46,095 nucleotides of DNA, from NCBI GenBank assembly GCA_003140935.1, contig PLLJ01000034.1:1-46095 (forward strand), read 5' to 3'. How positions within the stretch are numbered: position 1 is the first letter of the stretch; each line of letters starts with the position of its first letter. Shown one piece after another: positions 8,449 to 16,241 of the stretch. The position numbers and the translations under genes are program-made. Below the pieces are notes generated by a model. It worked only from the letters and a program-made list of their open reading frames with translations, had not been told where the DNA came from and made no database searches. Source of the stretch: Candidatus Omnitrophota bacterium. GTDB taxonomy: Bacteria > Omnitrophota > Omnitrophia > Omnitrophales > Aquincolibacteriaceae.

Positions 8449-8805
8449 TTAGTAGGAGCTTTTCTCGTCCGCCTTGGGATTTTTGGAACTCGTTTGACCG
8501 TTTTTCTTGGAAGAAGATTTTTTAGAGGAATTCTTTTTAGTTTTTCCCTTTTTCGTTTTTTCCTTTTTAGTTTTCCCCTTTTTCTTCTTTTCCGTTTTTT
8601 TCTCATCGGCCGTCGCTGCCGCAGCGCTCACCCCATTGCTCGTCTGGCTTGTTGTCGTGCCGCTCACGGAGGTTTTTCCCGTTACGGTTGCTTGAGGATC
8701 CGCCGAAACCATCGGATCCAGATCCTGGGAGATCTCCGCCCGGGCTCCGGGAACGCATAAATTCAAGAGCATCAAAACCAACATTGCAGTGACTGTCTTT
8801 TTCAT
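8449..8805 (-). CDS. Small secreted lysine-rich protein of unknown function
   Basis: 118 residues. A clear signal peptide (about residues 1-23, MKKTVTAMLVLMLLNLCVPG then ARA) precedes a Ser/Thr-rich stretch. The C-terminal half is low complexity with repeats of KKGKTKK and SSKK type, so the mature protein would be strongly basic. No domain is recognisable. GGAG lies about 8 bases before the start. It follows the reductase gene after 46 bases and stops just before a bidirectional terminator, so it may be the last gene of the polyketide-like cluster. A basic tail could bind DNA, anionic polysaccharide or the cell surface; nothing here decides which. Confidence 0.7.
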   Translation of the reverse strand: MKKTVTAMLVLMLLNLCVPGARAEISQDLDPMVSADPQATVTGKTSVSGTTTSQTSNGVSAAAATADEKKTEKKKKGKTKKEKTKKGKTKKNSSKKSSSKKNGQTSSKNPKADEKSSY

Positions 8806-8851
8806 TTAAGAATCTCCATGGATTTTTTGGGGGTTGCTCACGCTGGCCTTT

Positions 8852-9949
8852 TCAGATCGCCAGATAACCTACTTTAACGGCATAACGGACCAGTGTCTTA
8901 AGAAAAGCGTGATCGGTCTTCGGCATCGATATCCCGGTACCGCGTAGGATCTCGCGGGTATTGGTAGTATCGAACGTGAGACGCCCGTTCAAATAACCCA
9001 GGTAAGGCTCCAGCATCGCAAAAACCATTTGCTCCTGCGCACCCATCTTACTTTTTATGAAATGTTTAGGATCGATCACCTCGATCGGAGGAATGGTCGA
9101 GTATTCCTCCTCTCCCACCCGCAAGAGCATGCCGATCGAAGGCGGCTTAGGCGCCACCACATGGAAAGCCTTATTGATGCTTCGCGGATCCTTAACGATC
9201 GCACAGGTCGCCCGGATCACGAAATCAATGGGCACGATATTGAACGTATTCTCACGATGTGTAGGAATTTTTGAGAGAACTCCATGGGCAAAAAGCTTGA
9301 TGAAAGGATAGATCACGTTGAAATCCGAAACTACGCCTGTCTCCGAATGCCCCACGACAATACTCGGACGGATGATCGTGACCGGAAGACCTTTCGCCAT
9401 CGCCTCGCGCACTTTGGTCTCGGCCTTGTACTTGCTTGATTCGTAGTAGTTCGCGAACACAGGCTTGGCCGGCAGTTCATCTTCTTTGGAATAATGGTCC
9501 CACACGCTCCCGGCCACGAATGCCGTACTGAAATAGACGAACCGCTCAAGTTTTCCTTTTTTGCGCAGATCCCAGGCCAGTTCGAGTGCATGTTCCGTGC
9601 CTCCCACATTGATCTGCTGACATTCTTTCTCGGTCCCGTTCAAAGCCGTAAGCGCCGCAATGTGATAGAAAACCTTGCAATCGTGCTCCAGGTATTCGAG
9701 GTCGGTTTTTTTGATGCCAAATTTGTGATGCGTTACGTCTCCTTCGATCACATGGACGCGAGAACCCAAGTGAGAATCGATACCGATCGAAGTAAGGATT
9801 TTTTTGACCCGCTCCGAATGGGAGGCGCGGTTCTTCGCGCGGGCCAGAAGCGCGATCTGGGAATCCGTGGTCCGGAGCAGCTCCTTGACAAGCTCCTGCC
9901 CCAACACCCCGGTCGCACCGGTCATAAAGATCAAGCTATGCGGCATCAT
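8852..9949 (-). CDS. NAD(P)-dependent reductase of the thioester-reductase / fatty acyl reductase type
   Basis: 365 residues. An extended SDR fold with nucleotide-binding TGATGVLG at 10-17, FSTAFVAG around 140-147 and the catalytic Y169xxxK173 pair. The sequence resembles the NAD-binding-4 (male sterility) group, which includes thioester reductase domains that release acyl chains from carrier proteins as aldehydes or alcohols. Its start overlaps the end of the ketosynthase gene by 14 bases, so it belongs to the same transcript. An offloading step is a reasonable guess; a sugar or steroid-type dehydrogenase is the alternative. A second ATG three bases downstream is better spaced from the GAGGAG site and may be the true start. 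Confidence 0.78.
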   Translation of the reverse strand: MMPHSLIFMTGATGVLGQELVKELLRTTDSQIALLARAKNRASHSERVKKILTSIGIDSHLGSRVHVIEGDVTHHKFGIKKTDLEYLEHDCKVFYHIAALTALNGTEKECQQINVGGTEHALELAWDLRKKGKLERFVYFSTAFVAGSVWDHYSKEDELPAKPVFANYYESSKYKAETKVREAMAKGLPVTIIRPSIVVGHSETGVVSDFNVIYPFIKLFAHGVLSKIPTHRENTFNIVPIDFVIRATCAIVKDPRSINKAFHVVAPKPPSIGMLLRVGEEEYSTIPPIEVIDPKHFIKSKMGAQEQMVFAMLEPYLGYLNGRLTFDTTNTREILRGTGISMPKTDHAFLKTLVRYAVKVGYLAI

Positions 9950-11243
9950 ATCTCCTCAAAGCTAAACAAATGTTCTGTCCTCCGAACCCGAACGAGTTGG
10001 AGAGCGCTATATTCACATTCGAGCGCCGGGCTGTGTTCGGCACATAATCCAGATCGCATTCGGGGTCCGGTTCTTCATAATTGATCGTCGGCGGAATCAC
10101 GGAATCACGCATGGCCATCAAACAAATGATCGCTTCGACCCCACCAGCCGCCGCGATCATGTGCCCAAGCATGGATTTCGTCGAGCTTACCGGAACTTTC
10201 GACGCAGAAGCACCCATCACTTTTTTGATGACGAGGGTCTCCAGCGAGTCGTTCACTACGGTGGAAGTTCCGTGCGCATTAATATAATCGACATTCTGAG
10301 GCCCAATGCAAGCTTTTTCCATAGCAATTTCCATCGCACGCGCCGCGCCCCGGCCCTCCGGGTCCATATCCGTAAGACGGTACGCGTCCGCCGTCGAACC
10401 GTAACCCACGACTTCCCCGTAGATCGAGGACTTGCGTCTGCGTGCGTGCTCCAACTCTTCCAGGATCAGCACCCCCGCACCTTCGCCGATCACGAACCCA
10501 TCCCGCTTTTTATCAAACGGCCGCGAGGCCTTCTCAGGCTCCTCGTTGCGGGTGGAAAGCGCCGTCAATAAGCTAAATCCGGCAACTCCCATCGGATAGA
10601 TCATGGAATGGGAACCTCCCGCCATCATAATGTCGGCATCACCTCGTTTGATCCATTCGAAGGCCTCCCCGATCGCCTGTGACGATGCCGCGCACGCCGT
10701 CAAACAATTCGAGACCGGTCCGCGAATATCAAAAAGACGTGTCAAATGGGTCACTGTCATGAAGGGCTGGTTTTCCAGCTCCCGCAAAGCGCTCATATTC
10801 TCACTTGCAAATTGAAGATATTTCCCTTTATCCACAACGTCAGCGCCCCCGACGCCATCTTTCGTAAAAGACGACACCAAGGTTTTGATGAACGGACCAA
10901 AATCGATCCCGCTGTCGCCCGCGCCAAAATAAATACCGAAACGGTTTGGATTCACGGCAAGCGGCTCCAGGCCGGCGCCCTTGTAAGCCTCCGCGGCGGC
11001 CTGAAGTGCAAAGAAGGTGCTCCGGCTCGCGCAGCTGAGCGGCGGATTGCGCTCAAGCCATTTTTCAAATGAGAATCCCCTGACCTCACCTGCGATGCGC
11101 GTCGGAAAACGGCTCGCATCAAAAAGTGTGATGGGGCCGATCCCCGACTTCCCTTGTGTTATGCGAAGCCAGGTATCACGCACCGAATTTCCAAGGGGCG
11201 TAACAGCACCCATTCCAGTAACCACGACTCTGCGTTTTAACAT
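9936..11243 (-). CDS. Beta-ketoacyl-ACP synthase, FabF-like, catalytically intact
   Basis: 435 residues. The thiolase-fold ketosynthase triad is complete: C184 in LTACAASS, H324 in NAHGTST and H361 in MLGHMIAA, with K356 just before. It would extend an acyl chain on an ACP by decarboxylative condensation. The partner gene upstream encodes a homologue without these residues, the arrangement of KS-alpha/KS-beta pairs in type II polyketide, aryl polyene and related clusters. An N-terminal extension and an insertion around residues 120-160 distinguish it from housekeeping FabF. The start overlaps the partner's stop by 7 bases. The product cannot be deduced. Confidence 0.9.
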   Translation of the reverse strand: MLKRRVVVTGMGAVTPLGNSVRDTWLRITQGKSGIGPITLFDASRFPTRIAGEVRGFSFEKWLERNPPLSCASRSTFFALQAAAEAYKGAGLEPLAVNPNRFGIYFGAGDSGIDFGPFIKTLVSSFTKDGVGGADVVDKGKYLQFASENMSALRELENQPFMTVTHLTRLFDIRGPVSNCLTACAASSQAIGEAFEWIKRGDADIMMAGGSHSMIYPMGVAGFSLLTALSTRNEEPEKASRPFDKKRDGFVIGEGAGVLILEELEHARRRKSSIYGEVVGYGSTADAYRLTDMDPEGRGAARAMEIAMEKACIGPQNVDYINAHGTSTVVNDSLETLVIKKVMGASASKVPVSSTKSMLGHMIAAAGGVEAIICLMAMRDSVIPPTINYEEPDPECDLDYVPNTARRSNVNIALSNSFGFGGQNICLALRRYDAA

Positions 11244-12523
11244 TTTTTAAATACCAGGGACGCGTTTTGGCCGCCCAATCCGAATGTGTTCAAAACAGCC
11301 ACGTTCACTTGGCAAGATTTCGCTTTATCCTTGACGAACGGCAATGAACATTCGGGATCGGGACTCTCAAGATTAACGACCGGAGGCACCTGCCCTTTTT
11401 TTGTGGTCATGGCCGCGACCACAGCCTCCACACTGCCGGTCCCATAAACCAGATTTCCGGTCACGGGCTTTACCGCGGTGACGTGAAGCTTTTTGAAAGT
11501 GGAGGCATAAAAAGAATGGACTGCGAGCGACTCCTGAACATCCTCCTGCGGGATGCCGCTCCCGTTCGCCACAAGGACGTCGACATCCGAGGGTTCGAGC
11601 GCGGCATCTTCGAGGGCCCGTCGGATCGCCACGCGTTTTCCTGTAAAGTCATCCGGATCACGCGGGTCATAATTAAAATCCGAAGAGGATCCATACCCCG
11701 CGATCTCAGCATAGATCGATGCCTCGCGTTTCTTCGCACTTTCAAGAGATTCTAGCACGAGGATCCCCGCGCCTTCGCCCAGAACGATCCCGTCATGCTT
11801 TTTATCAAAAGGACAATAAACTTTCTCGGGCAGTTCTTCTCGCGTCGAGAGAAGACCGAGAAGCTGGAAACGCGAGATCCCCATCGCATTAAGCTTAGAG
11901 TCCGTGCCGCCCGCAAGCATGATATCGGCATCCCCGCGCTCGACCACACGGTACGCTTCCCCGATCGCTTGCGTGCCCGCGGCCGAAGACGTCGTGATGG
12001 TATTGTTCGGACCCCGGAGCTGATTCGCAACGGAGATATGACAGGCCGGCATGTTCGGAAGATACTTCAGGAACCAGAGAGGAAAAAGCGTGCGGATGCC
12101 GTCTTGCCCGAATTTGGTCATGGAAAAATGCCCGTTCTCATCCAGACCGTTTTTGAAGCCCACCCCAATTTCATCCAGATCGTTATTGATGACCCCGGTC
12201 CCCAGCGTCACACCAATACGTGTGGGATCATAATGTTCCGGAGAAAGTTTGGCGTCCTTAAGCGCGAGACGGCTTGCGGCAACGGCCATCTGGATCTCGC
12301 GGGACATCAGCTTGATGGATTTCCGGTTCTCGATGAATTCTGTCGGTTCGAACCCGGACAACATCCCGGCGTATTTAAAAGAGGGAGAGTTGAGCTTAAG
12401 CGGACCGGAGCTCCGGATCGCGGAACGCCCGTGAAGTGCGGCATCCCAATAAGGTTCCCAGCCGTTCCCGCACGGTGTGATGACCCCGAAACCTGTGATT
12501 ACGACACGGCGTTTTTCAGTCAT
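11237..12523 (-). CDS. Ketosynthase-like chain-length-factor protein lacking the catalytic triad
   Basis: 428 residues and clearly homologous to its neighbour over the whole length (GEAYRVVERGDADIMLAGG against GEAFEWIKRGDADIMMAGG). By alignment the catalytic Cys is S180 (TTSSAAGTQ), the first His is N320 (VANGSGIP) and the second His is N357 (VTGNLVYG); only the Lys (K352) remains. It therefore should not condense by itself. Chain length factors of type II polyketide synthases are such inactive KS homologues that pair with an active KS and shape the cavity, and I infer the same role. Canonical chain length factors usually have Gln in place of Cys; Ser here is different. AAGGA precedes the ATG. 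Possibly a decarboxylase-like activity remains. Confidence 0.85.
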   Translation of the reverse strand: MTEKRRVVITGFGVITPCGNGWEPYWDAALHGRSAIRSSGPLKLNSPSFKYAGMLSGFEPTEFIENRKSIKLMSREIQMAVAASRLALKDAKLSPEHYDPTRIGVTLGTGVINNDLDEIGVGFKNGLDENGHFSMTKFGQDGIRTLFPLWFLKYLPNMPACHISVANQLRGPNNTITTSSAAGTQAIGEAYRVVERGDADIMLAGGTDSKLNAMGISRFQLLGLLSTREELPEKVYCPFDKKHDGIVLGEGAGILVLESLESAKKREASIYAEIAGYGSSSDFNYDPRDPDDFTGKRVAIRRALEDAALEPSDVDVLVANGSGIPQEDVQESLAVHSFYASTFKKLHVTAVKPVTGNLVYGTGSVEAVVAAMTTKKGQVPPVVNLESPDPECSLPFVKDKAKSCQVNVAVLNTFGLGGQNASLVFKKC

Positions 12524-12602
12524 GGTTGTCCTTATTCAAAAATCGCACTGGTCATTATGACTGTCCAAGTCGCCCTGCATGAAGAGAAAAAAGACTTGGA
12601 CG

Positions 12603-13061
12603 TCATGAAGGTTGGTCACCTCGTGCTATGGGCGGAAGAATTTTCTCGCGAACATTAAAATGATCCATGAAAGCCTCGTGGAATGTGATGGACTTTGTTT
12701 GCTCCGCAGAAAGGCCCTCCACCGCGATGAGCAAAAGTTTTGCTCGCGCCACCAATCCTTCGGCGCATGTGATCGTCGCTTCCAACCAGCCGCCGTCGGC
12801 CCCAAGACTCTCGGACCAGGCCTCGATCCGAAGGGGGGTTCCGGACTTCGGTATCTTTGTGATGGTCGCATTCTCGATCTTTGCGAAAATGAGATCTTTT
12901 TGATAATTGCTTTCCGCACCGACCAAGAGACCGCCGGTCTGCGCCATCATTTCAATGAAGAGGACTTCCGAACTATAGGGAGCCCGGGGAACTTTGGCAG
13001 AAGCAACGGCCTTTTCTCCTCTGCGGATCGAATGGACTTTCTCAAGAAGAAGCCAGCGCAT
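12603..13061 (-). CDS. Hotdog-fold dehydratase-like protein without catalytic His
   Basis: 152 residues. The central helix SEVLFIEMMAQTGG (31-44) is the FabZ/FabA hotdog helix, keeping the acidic residue (E37). The expected HFPGxPxxPG before it reads KVPRAPYSSE, so the active His is replaced, apparently by K23. It may be a scaffold or substrate-guiding partner for the intact FabZ-like protein encoded two genes upstream, parallel to the inactive KS. Thioesterase-type hotdogs also lack the His, so a thioesterase is an alternative. The ATG begins one base after the stop of the AcpS-like gene. A 79-base gap follows before the KS-like gene, with no feature I can name. Confidence 0.72.
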   Translation of the reverse strand: MRWLLLEKVHSIRRGEKAVASAKVPRAPYSSEVLFIEMMAQTGGLLVGAESNYQKDLIFAKIENATITKIPKSGTPLRIEAWSESLGADGGWLEATITCAEGLVARAKLLLIAVEGLSAEQTKSITFHEAFMDHFNVREKILPPIARGDQPS

Positions 13062-13062
13062 A

Positions 13063-13503
13063 TTATTTCCAGATCATGGCCTGCGCGCCCACCAGGTCCC
13101 CGCTCCGGAAAAAATGCCCTTTCCCGCGATAAAGCTTCTTGGTACGCCCGGTCCGCCATTCCATCTCAAAGTGATCTCCTCCGCATCGTTTCAGCCGCAT
13201 GCCCTGAAAACCCTCGAGCCCCATCCAGGCTTCACCGCAGGCCTTGAAAAAAGCCTCCTTGGCCGTAAAAAGTTCGGTGAATTCTTGCAGGGAAAGACGC
13301 TTGAAGGAACGGCGTTCCGAGAAATTCAGGAAACGCTCGCGAACATAACCCCTGTGGCGAGAAAGGAATTGCTTCACACGATTTCGGGACACCAGATCAA
13401 CACCCACGCCGCATAGCGTGGCAGGCCGTCCTTCGGTCGTTTTCTGAAAGTTGGACGAATTCCGTCCCGAATGACGGGAGGATCTTTGTTTTACGAGCAG
13501 CAT
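13063..13503 (-). CDS. acpS: Holo-ACP synthase (AcpS-type 4'-phosphopantetheinyl transferase)
   Basis: 146 residues, a little longer than the 120-130 of AcpS because of an N-terminal tail of about 30 residues. The two family motifs are present: GVGVDLV with metal-binding D36, and FTAKEAFFKA with E83. The enzyme transfers phosphopantetheine from CoA to the serine of an acyl carrier protein. The gene overlaps the upstream ACP gene by 13 bases, so the natural substrate is almost surely that ACP. Whether it also serves the fatty-acid ACP cannot be told, because no other transferase is in the window. The N-terminal tail may be over-predicted, but no better start codon with a ribosome site is obvious. 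Confidence 0.88.
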   Translation of the reverse strand: MLLVKQRSSRHSGRNSSNFQKTTEGRPATLCGVGVDLVSRNRVKQFLSRHRGYVRERFLNFSERRSFKRLSLQEFTELFTAKEAFFKACGEAWMGLEGFQGMRLKRCGGDHFEMEWRTGRTKKLYRGKGHFFRSGDLVGAQAMIWK

Positions 13504-13904
13504 TGATCGGAGCAGGAACTCTTGCCCAAGCGGTCGCTAAGATAACGAAGGAGCATCTTCACCGTAAAACAATCCGCTAGTTTCGTGATCTGCGGATCTT
13601 TGGTGAATTCTCCGAGCTCAAGATAAGGGAGCTTCGCACGAAGTTCTGCAAGCCCTTCCGCCGTGACCATACCTTCCTTCACGAAACGTTCATCATTCAA
13701 AAGATGGCTCGGAAAAAGGTCGCCGGCCGGGATCTTGAGATCGAACGCTTTTTCAAGGCGGAAAACGATATCGATGAAATCGATGGACTCCGCGCCAAGG
13801 TCCCGCTTCAGGGAAGCCTCCGGCGTGATTTCGGATTCATCCACACCCAGCGCGCCAGCAAGTGTTTGCTGAACTTTTGCAAAGAGCTCTTTCTCCATGA
13901 TCAT
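13491..13904 (-). CDS. Acyl carrier protein with C-terminal extension
   Basis: 137 residues, longer than the usual 75-85. The ACP core fills residues 5-90, with the phosphopantetheine site S40 in GAESIDFID, where Ile replaces the usual Leu after Ser. The extra C-terminal 40 residues end in a cysteine-rich CSDQCCS. GGAAGGAAG lies before the start. Gene order (FabZ-like, ACP, AcpS, second hotdog, KS-like, KS) makes it the carrier for the cluster. The extension and cysteines are unusual for a discrete ACP and could be a docking element or metal site. Some ACPs for lipid A or polyene assembly are also enlarged, but none with this tail is known to me. Confidence 0.85.
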   Translation of the reverse strand: MIMEKELFAKVQQTLAGALGVDESEITPEASLKRDLGAESIDFIDIVFRLEKAFDLKIPAGDLFPSHLLNDERFVKEGMVTAEGLAELRAKLPYLELGEFTKDPQITKLADCFTVKMLLRYLSDRLGKSSCSDQCCS

Positions 13905-13926
13905 TCTAGCTTCCTTCCTAAGTTGT

Positions 13927-14334
13927 CTATGACAACACTGATGATTGCGGGTTCTTGACTTTGGCCAGTGTCAATTTGGCCGATACGGCAACGTCGCCGT
14001 GGTAAAACAATTTCGCATCCCAGGTCGTTTCCTCGCCCTCGCTTTGCGTGAGCATAAGCCGGCTTTCCCATTCGTCTCCAGGCCTGAGATATTTCGTGAA
14101 CCGGGTCGCGCGGATCTGCTTTAAAAAATAATGCTGCCCCTCGCCGCTCACGATCGATGCCAAATACCGTTCTGCGGTCTGTTTAAGCATCTCAAGGGCC
14201 AGCACTCCGGGCAACACTGGAAATCCGGGAAAATGATCTTTGAAAAATTCGGAGTCTTCCGGAATACGGCCGCAGGCCGTAATCCCTTCTCCTTCTTTCA
14301 TCCAAAGGATCTTTTCGATCGCGAGTGTTGTCAT
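13927..14334 (-). CDS. FabZ-like 3-hydroxyacyl-ACP dehydratase
   Basis: 135 residues, close to FabZ length. The signature DHFPGFPVLPGVLALEML (about 33-50) contains catalytic H34 and E48 with the exact 14-residue spacing seen in FabZ. It would dehydrate 3-hydroxyacyl-ACP to the trans-2-enoyl form. With no enoyl reductase in the cluster, dehydration without reduction would leave conjugated double bonds, as in polyenes; that is an inference. No ketoreductase is in the cluster either, so the step before would need an enzyme from elsewhere. It is the second gene of the transcript, 40 bases after the methyltransferase. Confidence 0.87.
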   Translation of the reverse strand: MTTLAIEKILWMKEGEGITACGRIPEDSEFFKDHFPGFPVLPGVLALEMLKQTAERYLASIVSGEGQHYFLKQIRATRFTKYLRPGDEWESRLMLTQSEGEETTWDAKLFYHGDVAVSAKLTLAKVKNPQSSVLS

Positions 14335-14374
14335 AATTAAAACTCCGGGGAACGATTTTCCGTTGCGTTCGTCG

Positions 14375-15004
14375 TTACCCGTTGCTCTTTTTTTCTAAAA
14401 CATAGATCCCGTTCAGGATACGCAATCCTGAAAGCCAAGTATAAAAACTTTTAAAAGAACTGATTTCGAAACCGGCCGTTTTAAAAAATTCCCGCCACTC
14501 GCCATCCTTACGAAATTGATGTGGGTGTGCCATGAATTCCACATTCAAAAGCCTGTCACGGCAAATGGTCCAGAACCGGCCAACCGTATGGTGATAAAGA
14601 TCTTCGACGACCACGACCTGTTGGCGCGTCACTCGCCGCACTTCCTCGAAAAGCGCCTGTGGATCAAGCACATGATGAAGCATGGTCATGAGAATCGTCA
14701 CATCAAAACTTTGATCCGGAAACGGGATCTTGAAGCCATCATACAGCACCACCGGCGACTTCTGATAACCGGGGCTTACAACATCCAGCACCAGGTGCTC
14801 ATGCCCCTGCTTTTTGAGAGGTTCGGCGTAAAAACCCCAACCGCCGCCAAGATCCAAGATCCGGCTTTTCCGGGGGATCTGATTTTCAAAAAGCTGAACG
14901 ATCTTTTCTGCCCGGGCCTCAAGAGCGCCTTGAGCGAAATGCCTGACAATTCCGTCTAGCACCCGGCGCTGAAAGACCTGCAGATGATTCTTAATGATGT
15001 TCAC
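14375..15004 (-). CDS. Class I SAM-dependent methyltransferase
   Basis: 209 residues. Motif I is ILDLGGGWGFYA (49-60), followed by VVLYDGFKIPFPDQSFD, the usual pre-motif II segment of the Methyltransf_11 group, and MLHHVLDPQALFEEVRRV. It transfers a methyl group from S-adenosylmethionine; substrate unknown. As the first gene after an extended -10 promoter and just ahead of the dehydratase and ACP, it probably methylates the cluster's product or a precursor, for example an aromatic starter hydroxyl in polyene pathways. That role is inferred from position only. Confidence 0.82.
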   Translation of the reverse strand: MNIIKNHLQVFQRRVLDGIVRHFAQGALEARAEKIVQLFENQIPRKSRILDLGGGWGFYAEPLKKQGHEHLVLDVVSPGYQKSPVVLYDGFKIPFPDQSFDVTILMTMLHHVLDPQALFEEVRRVTRQQVVVVEDLYHHTVGRFWTICRDRLLNVEFMAHPHQFRKDGEWREFFKTAGFEISSFKSFYTWLSGLRILNGIYVLEKKSNG

Positions 15005-15035
15005 GATCTCGTTTGCAATAGTTTTTAAGCGAGAA

Positions 15036-15063
15036 ATTATAGCATAGGCCTGTTTCTGCCCAA
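15036..15063 (-). promoter_or_regulatory. Extended -10 promoter of the polyketide-like cluster
   Basis: Minus strand: TTGGGC (15063-15058), a 16-base spacer, then TATAAT (15041-15036) preceded by TGC, giving the extended -10 TGCTATAAT. The -35 is weak, which extended -10 promoters tolerate. It lies about 30 bases before the methyltransferase start. The 184-base gap (15005-15188) also holds a weak GGT/ACC hairpin followed by T7 near 15150-15187 that may terminate def. Confidence 0.68.
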
Positions 15064-15188
15064 ACTTTTATTTCTTTTCTCGAAAGTCAGCCTGAACGAC
15101 CCTAATCTCAGCTATGCTTTGCTCTGCGTCTTTATCGGATAGAAGCTCGTGGCCTGATTCGAAAAAAAGGTCCTGACCAACCGCTTTT

Positions 15189-15683
15189 TTATTGGGCGGA
15201 AGATCGGGGAAAAAGGTCCGTCTTGAGACAAGTCACATGATCGATAAAAAGAATGCCCTCCAGATGATCGACCTCGTGTTCCACACAAATCGCTTCGATC
15301 CCGGTACTGATCTTTTCCTGGAATTCACCGCTTTCGTTCTGCCAGCGAAATCGGACCCACTTATGACGCTTCAGGAATGCCGTGTAATCCGGAAAGCTCA
15401 TACAACCCTCCTTGCGCGCTTCCGGCTCTTTTTTTTCAAGGATAACGGGGTTGACAAGAACCAGACGTTTTGTTTTCGGATCGCGCTTCGAAACATCCAC
15501 GATCGCAACAGCCTTCGCAACCCCGATCTGTGGCGCGGCAATCCCGATCCCGTGCGGTTGGCTTTTCATGACGCGAACCAACGAGGCTACAAGCTTCAAG
15601 AGTGAGCGGTCAAACGTCGTGACCGCTTGCGTCTTTTTTCTGAGGATCGGATCGGGAAATGTCCGGAGAAGTATGGATTTCAT
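15189..15683 (-). CDS. def: Peptide deformylase
   Basis: 164 residues. All three deformylase motifs are present: GIGIAAPQIG (about 45-54), EGCMS with metal ligand C94, and HEVDH with ligands H136 and H140 and catalytic E137. It removes the formyl group from the N-terminal methionine of new proteins. Met in EGCMS replaces the more usual Leu. It follows the double-ACT gene after 6 bases and is the last gene of a run that starts at rmuC. Confidence 0.94.
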   Translation of the reverse strand: MKSILLRTFPDPILRKKTQAVTTFDRSLLKLVASLVRVMKSQPHGIGIAAPQIGVAKAVAIVDVSKRDPKTKRLVLVNPVILEKKEPEARKEGCMSFPDYTAFLKRHKWVRFRWQNESGEFQEKISTGIEAICVEHEVDHLEGILFIDHVTCLKTDLFPRSSAQ

Positions 15684-15689
15684 AGGAAA

Positions 15690-16241
15690 TTATAAAGAAA
15701 CACGTTCCAAGGGTTTGACCTGGATCTCGATCTTTAACTTTCTTGAAACTCTCGCCAATAAAGCTTTGAGCTTGGCCAGAACTCCCTTGTCAGGAACATC
15801 CACTTCCAGAAGCATCGCGTAAGTGGTCTTGGCGCCTTTGCCCAAGATCCGGCTGTCGAGATCCGTAATGTTGACGCCCATCCCCGCCAGCACACGGCTC
15901 ACTTCATAAACGATCCCGGTGCGGTCCTTGCCGAACGCAGTGATCATGCAGGGAAGAGAATCTTTCGCATGCTTTTTTCCTCGTGGGATTTTCCCTTTCA
16001 GCTCGGTCACATGACAATCCAGGGACCAGGGAATACCCCTCAAGATCTCCAAACCTTGCAATACGCGGACCCCGGCCGCAGGCGATGGGAGACAGGCCGT
16101 CATCATCATGGCGAATTGCCCTTCCAAAAGAGTCATACTAATATCCTCAAGATTACATCCTCGGGCAAACAAGAGACCGCTTACTTTGGCGATGATGCCG
16201 GGCTTATCTTTACCACTGACTGTGATCATTATTTTTTTCAT
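15690..16241 (-). CDS. Double ACT-domain protein, GcvR-like
   Basis: 183 residues made of two ACT domains (about 1-85 and 95-175). Each begins with the typical DKPGIIAKVSGLLFARG or DRTGIVYEVSRVLAGMG. ACT domains bind small ligands, usually amino acids. The same layout occurs in GcvR, which represses the glycine-cleavage operon by binding another regulator, and in formyltetrahydrofolate-deformylase-related regulators. No gcv gene is in the window, so the regulated pathway is unknown. The ATG overlaps the AsmA-like gene's stop by 4 bases. Confidence 0.8.
   Translation of the reverse strand: MKKIMITVSGKDKPGIIAKVSGLLFARGCNLEDISMTLLEGQFAMMMTACLPSPAAGVRVLQGLEILRGIPWSLDCHVTELKGKIPRGKKHAKDSLPCMITAFGKDRTGIVYEVSRVLAGMGVNITDLDSRILGKGAKTTYAMLLEVDVPDKGVLAKLKALLARVSRKLKIEIQVKPLERVSL

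Noticed and set aside
15150..15187. A terminator after def
   Set aside because: A short GGT/ACC stem flanked by A and T runs is present, but with only a few G-C pairs and an imperfect stem it is not strong enough to list.
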